Source: Heterocephalus glaber (Eukaryota > Chordata > Mammalia > Rodentia > Bathyergidae). Taken from it: DNA of 64,000 nt. Of the stretch, positions 32,901 through 44,900 are shown in pieces. The stretch lies in NCBI RefSeq assembly GCF_000247695.1, contig NW_004624782.1, positions 14,300,750 to 14,364,749 on the forward strand, given 5' to 3'. The position numbers and the translations under genes were made by a program. The notes beneath the pieces are model-generated. The model was not told where the DNA came from and did not search any database. It was given only the letters and a program-made list of their open reading frames with translations. The number at the start of each line of letters is the position of its first letter. The stretch's first letter is position 1.

Positions 32901-35900
32901 GTACCTAAGACCAACACCATCCAGGTGATGCCAAACTCTGTCACCAAGCTTCCTTCTGCCTTGGCTGTAGGGGACCAGTCCCTATGAACCGGATCTTGAG
33001 GGACAAATCCCTAGGCTGCTGCCAATCTGGAACATGGTGCTCTCTGCAATCTTCTCAAAGCAAAGTCTTTCACTTTTGCAGTTTTGAGGGTGGAGCTGGA
33101 TCTTGTCATGTCCTCAAGTCTTCTATTCTCCTCAGCTCTGTCTTTGCAGTTCACAACTTTACTCACAACATTTTAAATTATTCTACTGGGCTCTTTGCCT
33201 TTGATTCTCAACATAGATGTGGATAAAAGGACCCAACAGTAGCCATGCCACCACCTCAATAGTACCCTGCCTTGAAATTTCTTCTGCAAGATTAATTAGC
33301 CAACCACCCTAATCACAGTGTCAGGCAGTCTCTGGAATGAGCAAAATGCAGACAAGGCATACCGCACACGGACCAGAGTCCAACAGTCAGTGCAATCCCT
33401 CTTCCCAGCGGAAACCTCCCGAGCCTGGTCTTTACTGGCAGCATTTCTATAGGATTCTGGTCTTCTGAATTCTGACCAGAATCTCCCATCACATATAGCT
33501 TGGAGCATTCCAGGGCTGCTTCTTCAGCCAGCTTCTCCAAATTGTTCCAAAGTCTTCCCACAAGCCAGTTCCAAAGGCTTTTGAACCACATGGTCAGGTC
33601 ACAGCAATGACCCCATTTCTCTGGTACCAAAATCTGCCTTAGTTGCTTTTCTCATTGCCGAGACAAAATACCTGACATCCAAAGTTAAAAGAGGAAAGCT
33701 TTATTTCAGCTCACAGTTTGCAGAGGTTTCAACCCGTAATTGGCTGGCTCCAGGGCAGGATGGCACGGCAGAAGGGCATTGCAGAGGAGAAACAGTCCAT
33801 GGCAAAGCAGAGCAGGCAGAAGGCAGCAAGCAGCAAGCAATTAACAAGCAGCAAGCCTGTTTCTGTCCCTTATATCTTATGCAGAATAACTGTTCTTAGG
33901 GCCAGTAGCACTCACACCCAGGGTAGGGAACTGTGCCAAGCCAATCAGTGGACTAATTACACACCGTTGATCACAACTCCAGTTCTAGCCTCCCCTGAAA
34001 AGCCCCACCTATGACTGCATGAGGTCTTAGGGGACACTGAGATGCAAGCCATAACATCCACTCATTCCTGGAGCAGAACAGACGCCAGCAGCTGCTCTGG
34101 TTCCAATGTGGCATTGTGCAACAGCTGCATGGGCCTTGGGCTGGGGCACAGTATGGGCTCCTTCTCTGGGGTGACACGGTTGTGGACCAGGAAGCTCCTG
34201 CAGAGGGCTCAGTGCCTGAGTCTGCAGTGATCTTTAGTGGGGCATGGTAGGTGTGGTGGTAGTGGGCTGCTGGGGTCCTCTCACTCACCTGTCCCACCCC
34301 AGTGGGGGATGGGGTGGTGGAAGTCAGGGATTCCGCCCACCCTGGATGGCTGTTTCTGCTGCTCTTTCATATATTCTGAACCCTCCTTTAGTTACTTTCA
34401 CCAAAATATATGAGGGATGGTCAAAATACACAGTGAATGTTTAATTTTAAAGATTTAGTAGAGTGAAAGACACATTACTATTAATTTCTCTCAAAATACT
34501 CACTGTCCTGTTAAACACACTTATCCTGTCATTTTTGCCACTTCTGCAGCAGTTCTGAAAGTCCTCTTTTGTGGTTGTCTTTATGAGGTATGGTTAAAAA
34601 TGTGAAGGTGTGATAAAAAATGTGATAATTGCTGCTCCTGAATGCCATTCAACAAAATGTAGGCTCGTACGAACATTATGGTGTGTCCTCACCCTCCTTG
34701 TTCACTAGTTGCAGCACCATATGACGTCTGGTTCTTCCCTAAAGTCAAAATGATCATGAAAGGTAAATATTTTACATCGACTCAGGACACTGAGGCAGCC
34801 AGAACAGTGCAGCTAAAGATGCTCATGAAGGATGACTTCCAGATCTGCTTCAGAAAGTGGCAAGAATGACGGACGGGATGGATGTATTCAAAGTGATGAG
34901 TACTTTGAGGGAGATAAATGGCAATGAGTCTTTTACTGTAATATATTAAGAAATAGGTATTCACCATAATTTTTGACCATACCTCATATTTGGTGGTTTG
35001 TTGTTTGGCTGTCTTTGCGGGGTGGGTGAACACTAAGGGCTCCTGGTCAAGCCATCTTGCTGATTTCAAGAAATCTGTGTTTTCAGTTAGCTTGCAGTAC
35101 AGGTGGATTCTTGTTTACCGTTTACTCTCATTGTCCAGCTGAGCGCTGACTTGCAGTGCATGCACAGCAAGCCTTCAGTTACTCTGCACTCTCCCCTTCC
35201 CTAGGGTGTCCTCAGCAGGAGAGTGACATTGCCTTCCTGATTGATGGCTCCGGTAGCATCCATGCACTTGACTTTCAGAAGATGAAGGAGTTTGTCTCAA
35301 CTGTGATGGACCAATTCGAAAAGTCTAAAACCTTGGTGAGGGCCAATGGGGAAGTTAGGGAGCAGCCCCCATGAGGGTGACAAATGCCTGGCAACCAGAC
35401 CTCCACTTTCCCTCCTACTGCAAATGCAGACATTGCCACCTCAACAAGTGTTGTGCTACTTCTCCGTTCTCTGCTGTGCTTGGGTGCAGCCTCAATCTCC
35501 TCTTAGCCCCGGTAAAGCAGGCAGTGCTGACTAACTGGCAAGGCCGGCATGGGGGATGAAACCCACGTCTTCTATTGCTGAGTTCCAATACTGAGAAGAA
35601 GTGGGAGATGTGGGGAAGGAATCTGGAAATTGGAGTGTTCTGAGATTTACGGAGGGCTCACTGGGAAGAGGGCACCTTCCCCAGGCTAATGCCGGGTGCC
35701 TTGTTCCCAGTTCTCTTTGATGCAGTACTCAGATCAGTTCCGGACTCATTTCACCTTCAGTGATTTCAAGAAAAACCCTAACCCAAGATCTCTGGTAAAC
35801 CCAGTAAGACAGCTGTATGGGCTGACACACACTGCCACAGGCATCCGCAAAGTAATGTAAGTCCTTTCTTCTTTGCTCAGGATGGAAGGAGGCGGAGATA

Positions 35901-38900
35901 TTTTTAGCTAGGGTTTGAAGGATGAGGGGAGTTGCTCAGACAGGGCTGGGATAGAGCATATTTCCAGGGGAGGGAACAGCTTGAGCAACGGGTTAAAGGC
36001 GGAACTGTGTGTTGTGCAAACATGAAAAAACAAGTTGGAAGTAAAGGGGGGCACAAGGGAAGGGGCTAGGAAGTAGGTTGAGTCTAGGTCACCGAAGGCA
36101 GCTCTATGGCAGCGTGGATTGATGGATGGCTCTAATCCGGGGGGAGATGTCACATCTTGTTTCCAAAATGTCACAGTGTGTTTATAAGGCGAGGGTGGGC
36201 TGTGTATTGTGGGAGGCACTGTGGTATATTCTAGGAGAGAGTCAATGAATGCCTGCTTAAGTCCATTTCTTGTTTTAAAATTTCTAAACTTAAAAGTCAT
36301 AATATTCAGTTTAAGATACCAAACTATGCAAATGCGTATAAAGTCCATGAAAGCTTTCTTTCTCTCCACCCTTCTGTTCCCTCTGCTGCCTTTCCATTTC
36401 TCGGGGCAGTCACATCTCAGGACTAAGTCGCAGCGGAGACAGACCCCAGCCATGCCTGTGTCTGTGACTCTCCTGACGTCCCCTCCCTAGCTTTCACGAC
36501 ATCTCTGTCTACTTGCATTTGACAGAAGAGAACTGTTCCAGCGTGCCAGTGGAGCCCGGGAGAATGCTGTAAAGATCCTAGTTGTCATCACAGATGGACA
36601 GAAATATGAAGATCCTTTGACGTATGAGGAAGTCACCCCAGAGGCAGACAGACAGGGCATCCTTCGCTATGTCATTGGGGTAGGAGATGTGACTCTTGGG
36701 CCTGATGCTCCTGTGCAGAGCTTCTCCTGGGTACACCCACCCACAATTTGCAAAGAGTGGCAAAATCAAAGTGAGGTCAAGGTTCCTGCCAGCCCGGACA
36801 CAGCATATCACCTAGTGGATGTCACAGTAATGCTGGACAGTGAATCATTCCGAAATTTGGGGGCTTGAAATAATGAGGAAAGCTAGGCCTAGTGGTTCAA
36901 GCCTGTAATGCCAGCATTCTGGGCAGCTGTGGCAGGAGGATCATGAGTTCGTACCCTGCCTGGGCAACTTACTACTTAGTGAGATCCTGTTTCAAAACAA
37001 ATAAAAAATAAAAAGGGCTGGGCATACAGTTCAGTGTGGAGGCCCATGGTTCAATTCCCAGTACCACATAAAACAGTAAGTTTATAGGTCACCGGATAGT
37101 TTTCCTGTCTCAGCTGGAGTCACATTTGTAATCAGCAGCAGGCTTTTAGGGAGATCTGCTCGTCTTCCCCAAGGCCCCCCCCGCCCCCATTTCTACGAGT
37201 CGCCATGTATGTTTGCTGCACAGATGTCCTTGGTGGAAACAACTGGAGTGATTTGGCTCTTCTGCTTCCTGGGTCTCATTCTCTAGTGGGCTGGCCTGGG
37301 TGTAGGCTTACGATGAAGGCAGAGGAATAAGAGAGCAAGTGGAAATGTTGCAGGTGTCTTTTCAAGCCTCTGTGTCAATTTGATAACATTCATGGACTAA
37401 ACCAAGATCCAAGAGTAGGAGAGAACAGCGAGGTTCTGGGGAAAGGGCTCGGATGCAGGAAGACGTGAGGGTTAGGATCATCATATAAACAAACTACCAC
37501 AGCACCTTGTGTGGCATGGAGAGAAGCAGCATCATGACACATAGCTTGGCGTGTAAGAAACACCCTCATACACATAGAAAAGGCTCCCTTTCCTCTGGGG
37601 GGAGGTCAGCTTGTACCAGGAGGCACGGCAGAGCAAATGGGTCAAAGCCAAGTTTAAGTCCCCAGGGCTCTCTGCCCCGCACACCATACAGTGCTTGTGG
37701 GCCATGTCCCAGGGCTGTCTGCTATATTCTCTCATTTGTCAAACTACATTTCAGATTATTGCCTAAGGATTTTCCCTAGGTGTTACTGTTACTCCCGGGT
37801 CGCATCTGATTTGTCCTTTACTCCTCGGTAACAGGTGGGAGATGCCTTCAGCAGTAACAAGAACCGCCAAGAACTTAACAGCATTGCATCTGCACCCCCT
37901 CATGACCATGTGTTCAGGGTGAATAACTTTGAAGCTCTGAAGACCATTCAGAATCAGCTTCAGGAAAAGATCTTTGCCATTGAGGGTGAGTGTGCATCAG
38001 AGCTTGTCGAGGAGCTCCAGACGCTGACCAGGCCCTCCTAAACCTCGGTATTCTGAACCTCAACAGCAGCTCCCTCCCGGTCACCTGGGCTTCGCTTAGC
38101 CACTTCCTTTGAAATCAGAGAATCTAGGCCTTGTTTCTAATTTTATAAGTCTCGGCCTTAGGGTGAAAAATTGAAGTGTGGGGGAGTCCAATCCCACACA
38201 GTATTTCCCCCAAATTGTGGATGTGTTGTCAGTATGTATTTGCTTAGAGAAGTGCCTGGTACACAGAAAGTGGCCAATAAATTAAAAAAAAAATATATAT
38301 CTATATCTAGATATATATATTCTACCAAATGATGTGTGCACACCTCAGGAAAAGGAAAACTTGTGTAGTTATTTGAACACTAAATTTGCGGAGACGTTAT
38401 GAGATTCATACCAGTTACCTCTGGCCTCCACAATGGCAAGACTGGAGCCCACGGGCTCCAGACCTTTACTGGTCCTGCTGCCTGGGTGACCTTGGCCATG
38501 GAGACTGCTGCACACGCATTTTCAATTTCTTCTTTAGGGGCTGGCGATGCAGTGGGTTTTCTGCAACATACGACATCCTGTAGGGTCCCCTATAGATAAC
38601 AGTATTAAAATATTTTATACAAACTTTTTTTATGAAGTGTGTATACATTTTTTGGTGGACTCTGCGTGTGATATATATATAAATAATCTGGGGACTGAAC
38701 CCAGGGCCTTTGAACTACAATTCCAGCCTTTACCCAGGGCCTTTGAACTACGATTCTAGCCTTTTTATTTTTTTGAGAAGGGGCCTTACTAAGTCTCAGA
38801 ATTGCCCAGGCTGGACTTGAGTTTGCAGTCCTCCTGCCTCAGCCTCCCAAGTAGCTGGGATAACAGGTGTGCGCCACGATGCCTGGCTTCAATAAATGTT

Positions 38901-41900
38901 TACTGAATGAAAGAATTTAGAAATTGGGGAATTTCATGTACAATCTGTCTTTATGTCTTCTCTTGAAAAGTTGGAAGATCAGACACCCCGAGGCCCGCAC
39001 TCTCACTTGACGCAAACAAGCTGCAGAGGCCCAGCTGCCACCCCTGAAGAGGGCATGTGCTCTCCAGTCCAACACAGATCCCACTGAGCCTCCCACCGAG
39101 CCCTGCTTTCTCTGATGTTAGACATCTCCCCTCCTCCAGGTACTCAGACCGGAAGCACCAGCTCCTTTGAGCACGAGATGTCTCAGGAGGGCTTCAGTGC
39201 AGCCCTTACCTCTGTAAGTGTTGCTTCATTGCTAGGGTGGTGGGGACAGGAGGAGCGGAGAAGAGGCGAGGGAGGGGCTCTGTGATGGGCAGCCTGGCCC
39301 CTTCGTGACCCTGTTCAACCTCTTCCCAGAGTGGCCCCCTGCTGGGCTCTGTGGGCAGCTTTGGCTGGGCTGGGGGAGCCTTTCTGCATGCGTCAAAGGG
39401 AAAGGTCACCTTCATCAACACAACCAGAGTGAATTCAGACATGAGTGATGCTTACCTGGGTAAGTGGAGAGAGGCCCGGGCTCCTCCAGGAAGGGGTAAG
39501 GGCGCAGTGTAATCAGCCAGTACAGATTCTGCTGGATCTTTCTGTGGACAGCTGTAAAGACAGAAACTTCATAATTGATTTTTTTTTTTTTGGTACCCGG
39601 GATCAAATTTGGGCCCTTGCGCTTGTGAGGCAGGTGGCGGCACCACTGAGCTACATCCCCGGCTCAAAATGGAATTTTAATTAGGTGTGGTATGAATGCC
39701 TTAATCCCAGCACTTTGGAAGGCTGAGGCAGGAAGATCGAGCAGAGCCCCGCCTGGACCATTTAGCAACTTAGCGAAACCCTGTCTCAAAATGAAGAATA
39801 AAAAAGGACTGGGATGCAGTTCAGTGGGAAGGCCTTGGTTCAGTCCCCAACACTGGGGAAGAATACGTTCACAGAGAGGAATATAGCACAGGGCTCAGTT
39901 ACCACAGCCCGCCAAGCACAGGGCTGCCCCGTTGCCCTGACTCTAAGCTGGGCCTACACGACAGGACGACAGGACGGGCGTGGGCCCGGTGAGGGGAAGC
40001 GCTTGCTCTCAGGCCCCATCTTTAGGTTATGCTGCTGCGGTCATCGTGAGGAGCCAGGTGCAAAGCCTGGCTCTGGGGGCGCCTCGGTATCAGCACACTG
40101 GCCTGGTGGTGCTGTTCAGACAGAACGCTGGTGCCTGGGAGACCATGGCCAACATCTGGGGCAGCCAGGTGAGTGCAGACCTTGCCGAGGTTGCGCATGG
40201 CCCACGGGCTCGGCTTTGCATGTGGGGATGCTGTGTGCTGCACATTTTAAACAACAGTAAATGACAACGTTTGATCTGTACTGAGCTCTCTACTATTCTA
40301 CCTGTACCCAGAACTAGTATTCAACCGGTGCAGAACCAGTATAGCCACGTTAATTTTTAGAATGTTGAAATAATTCCACAGCTGGATGGCTCTGTCCTTA
40401 GTCAACCCAGTGTCCTCTGACTAGGGAATACAGGAGCAGACTGTGGTAGCTTCCATGATGGGACGCTGATGTTGGACACCTGTATGTGCCACCGCACAGG
40501 TGGATCCTGGATGCAGAGTTCTAAGTGGAAGAAGCCAGTTCCAAAAGGCTACATGCCACAAAATTCTGTTCAGATAACATTCTGGAAAAGCAAAACTACT
40601 GGGACAGAAGACAGATGAGGGTTACCAGGGACTGGAGGGCTGGGGAAGGCTGGCTGTGATGAGCAGAGCAGACACTCTGGGGATAGATGAGACTCCTATA
40701 ACACGGCTATGGTGGTGGTTAGATGACTCTGAAGGTTGTGAAAACCAAAACTGCACTGAAAGGGCTGAATTGATGTGTAAAGTTCACCCCAATAAACCTG
40801 ACCTAAAAAAGTAGGAATCCTACTGACATTAGTGGCTGTTAGTCTCCCCGCGGTGGTGTTCGGGGCAGAGGCCGTGTTGCCCTGAGTCCTGGTGTGATGT
40901 CCTCTGTACCCGTCCTTCCTAGAGCTTAGCCAGGTTGAAAACTGCCACATATATATTTCTGTGTCTACCACCCAGCCTGTGCAAATAGCAAGCCCTTGTT
41001 TGTTGAATCAATGGATAATTAAGCAGAGGAATCCTATGGATGAATTCTACATATTGACATTGACCATATTTAAAAAATTTTATACTGAGTGGTAGACCTT
41101 ATTTCTCAATATCACACAAAAATTCCCCAGTGGCAATTGTTATTTTTAATCCAACCGGTTGGTGCTTTATTAGTTAGACTGCTGACTTTGACCCCCGCCA
41201 AGATCTCCACTATATTAAAGGGATAACCTGTCTGCTCTTGTAGGTTTTTCTGTTACAGTGAGACCAAGTCCACTGCCACCTGACTCTATAGTATGCTCCT
41301 CTAGCTGGTAGCACACTCAAATAAGAATTTAAAATGAATCATCTAAAAATCACATCCTCTCCAAAAAGTTTTCCTCAGCAGGCACAATGTTTTCTTCACA
41401 GAAAGGGCACCCCTATGCCCCACTTTGGGTGGGAAGGCGTATGAGATCTTGGCCCATGTCTTTCAGATCGGCTCCTACTTTGGGGCCTCCCTCTGTTCCG
41501 TGGACATGAACAATGATGGCAGCACTGACCTGGTCCTCATTGGGGCCCCCCATTACTACGAGTCCACACAAGGGGGCCAGGTGTCTGTGTGTCCTCTGCC
41601 CAAAGGGGTGAGTGCTGGTGGGACCTGGGTTGGGGGTTTGGGTGTGGGTGGAGGGTTTGCCTATTTGGGGGCCTGACATTGTTTTTGTTTAGCAGAGGGC
41701 TCGGTGGCGATGTGATACCCTTCTCCGTGGGGAGCAGGGCCATCCCTGGGGCCGCTTTGGGGCAGCCCTGACAGTGCTGGGGGACGTGAATGGGGACAAG
41801 CTGACAGACGTGGCCATCGGGGCCCCAGGAGAGCAGGAGAACCAGGGTGCGGTCTACCTGTTTCATGGGGTGTCAGTAGTCAGCATCAGCGCCTCACACA

Positions 41901-44900
41901 GCCAGGTAAGGGCTGGTCACTGTCCTTGTCATAGCGGTAACTTCTTTGCTGATCTGTCCCCTCCAAATTCAACATTCCTACAGCTGCCACATTCATGCTC
42001 CCAGTATTCCTTTCGGAACCTTCAAAAATGACTTCACAGAAGCCCCAGGAGATTCTAGAGTGATTCTTCTTGCCATGACGGGAGGTGGTTGGCTTTCCAG
42101 TTCTACCGAACCAGTGCCAGTTCTCTTCCATTACAGCTGCGGTCAGACAGGCTTCCTGCCTGCGGTCTCTGGCTCTTTTCTAGCCTCATTTTTCTTTCTT
42201 TTAAAAAAATTTATTGTGGTAAGAACACTAAACACGAGATCTACCCTCTCAGCAGATTTGGATGTAAGGTATCGTGTGGCTCTCAGTTGTTACGCTGTTG
42301 TACAGCATGTCTCCAGTGCCTGCTCGTCTAGAGGAACTGGGACTTTATACCCATGGGTTAGGAATTTCATTTCCCCACCTCCAGTGCCTGGCACCCACCG
42401 TGCCATCACTGTTTGCTTCCATGATTTTTACTATTTTGGATGATGCTCATGAGTGGAGCTGTCTGTCCTCCCGTGTCTGGCTTATTTAATTGAGAATAAT
42501 GTCGTCTAGCTTCATTCCTGTTGTCACAAATGACTGAATTTCCTTCTCTTTAGAGGCTGAATTGTATTGATTGTGTCTTTGGAAAACATTTTGGCAATAT
42601 TTTGTAATTTTTAGTATTCAAGTCTTTTAATTCCTTAGTTAAATTTAAGTTTTATTCTAAATACTTTATTCTTTTTTATGCTGTCATCAAAGGGGCTGCT
42701 TTTCAGATTTCACTTTCAGATATCACATTACTGATGTGTAGACAACTGACTTTAATTTACAATTTTAATTGTGACATAATAATTGTATATATCTATAGGG
42801 TACAATGTGATATTTTAGTAGTACATGTTGGTGGTACATGATGAATACATCCATTGTGAATAGTTGGTAGATACATAAGACACATCTTAATTCTTTTTAC
42901 ATCTCCTTCCTGTTCACCTTCCAACTCCCAACATTTCTTGGTCTTCTCTTGCAAAAGATCTATCTCCTTATTTCCTTTTATATATCCTTTATTTTGCTCT
43001 TTAATTTATTTATGCTTTGGGTTTCTCATACATGAGAAACCATGAAATATTTAAGCTTGTGTGCCTGATTTATTTCACTTAATATTATGGATTCAAGGTG
43101 CATCCATTTTCCTACAAATGACACAAATTTATCCTTCTTTCTATCATAATGGTTCTGCATTGTATATAAACGCCACATTTCATTATCCATTCATCCCTTG
43201 CTGGACATACAGGCTGCTTCTAAGATTTAGCTATTATAAATTGTGCTGCTACTAACACGAGTATGCATGTGTTACTGCAATATGATGTCTTTAACTCTTT
43301 CATGAAGAAGGGGAATAGTTTGATCAAATGGAATTTCTAGGTTTAGCTTTTTGAGGAATCTCCATACTGATTTCCACAGTGGTTGTACTAGTTTGCCTTG
43401 CCCCCAACAATGTAGAAGGAAGAGCTCCTTTTCCACACAGCTGTGCCAGATTTGTTATTATTATTTGATTTCTTGGTGATTGGGCTTCTTTCTGGAATAA
43501 GAGGGACTCTCAGTATTGTTTTATTTTATTTTATTTTTTTGGTACCGGGGATGGAACTCAGGACCTTGCACTTGCGAGGCAGGTGGTGGAACCACTGAGC
43601 TAAATCCCCGGCCTTATTTTGCATTTTTTAAATGGTCAGCAATGTTGAAAATATTTTCATGTATCAAGGACCGTTTGTATTTCTTCTACTGAGAAGTATC
43701 TCTTTCTTTTAGCTGGCCGTTTTTGATTGGGTCTTTCATTTTTGGGGGTTTAATTTTTTTCAGTTCTTTATATTTTATAGTTCTATTTATTTATAGTTCT
43801 ATATATTTATGTTTATATTAATCCTCTGTCTGAAGTATAGCTGGCAAAATATTTTTTCCCATTCTGTAGGGTGTCTCTTCATTCTGTTGGTTGTTTCCTT
43901 TGCTGTGCAGAAGCTTTTTAATTTGACATGATCCCTTTTGTTAATTCTTGATGTTATTTCTTGTGAAACTGGGGTTCTGTTCAGAAAGTCCTTGCCTGTC
44001 CCTATGTCTTCAAGAGTTTCATCTATTTCATCTCCCATCAGGTTAAGTACGTCTTTTTTTTTTTTTTTTTTAGTATCAGGTATCAAACTCAGGACCTTGC
44101 GCTTGAGAGGCCAGTGCGCTGCCACTGAGCTAAATCCCTGGGCCTTTAAGTGCTTCTGTTTTAACATTTAGATCTTTGATCCATTTTCATTTTAGTTTAG
44201 TACATGGTGAGAGATATGGGTCTAGATTCAATCTTTTGCATGTGGATGCCAGTTTTCCCAGAACCATTTGCTAAAGAGGTTATCTTTCCTCCAGTGTATA
44301 TTTTTGGCTCCATCATCAAAGATTGATAACTGAATGTGTTTGGGTTTGTTTCATCCTCTACTCTGTTCCATTGGTACACATGTCTATTTCTATGCCAGTA
44401 CCATGCTGTTTTTTATCATGGTAGCTTTGTAATCTACTTGAAATCTGGGATTGTGATGGCTCTTGCTTTGCTCCTGTTACCCAGGATTGCTTTTGCTATT
44501 CTGTCTTTGCTGGTTCCAAGTGTATTTTGGGATTGTTTTCTCTAGTTCTGTGAGGAATATTGTCAGTATTTTGTTGGGATAGCATTAAATCTATGTATCA
44601 GTTTTGGAAGGGTGGCCATTTTGACAGTGTTGATTCTGCTTATCCAGGAACAGGTGATATCTTTTCATTTTCTGATGTCATCTTCCATCTCCTTTTCCAT
44701 TTTCTGAGTACTGCAGTTTTCATTGTAAAGGTCTTTCACTTCCTTGGTTAGGTTAATTCTTAGATATTTAGTTTTCTTAATGATATTGTGAATATTGTTT
44801 TCCTAATTTCTTTCTTGATAGGTTCATTATTGGTGTACGGGAAGGCTATTGATTTTTTTTTTGTTGTTGTTATTGTTGTTTTTTGGTACTAGGGATTGAA

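Larger units (their letters stand above)
29145..32930 (-). mobile_element. Old L1 (L1M-type) with ORF1 and ORF2 remnants
   Basis: Minus strand from high coordinate: an ORF1 C-terminal remnant (32670-32900, [20 protein letters not shown]), then endonuclease-region sequence (31400-32640), and reverse-transcriptase-region sequence (29145-30720). Broken by ID, B1 and B4 copies and one assembly gap. Confidence 0.8.

Noticed and set aside
36680..36868. Intron 8 begins GTAGGAGATGTG, echoing exon 9's start GTGGGAGATGCC, as a possible exon duplication
   Set aside because: The likeness stops after about 12 bases and the downstream open frame has no I-domain similarity. Chance, helped by the donor consensus.
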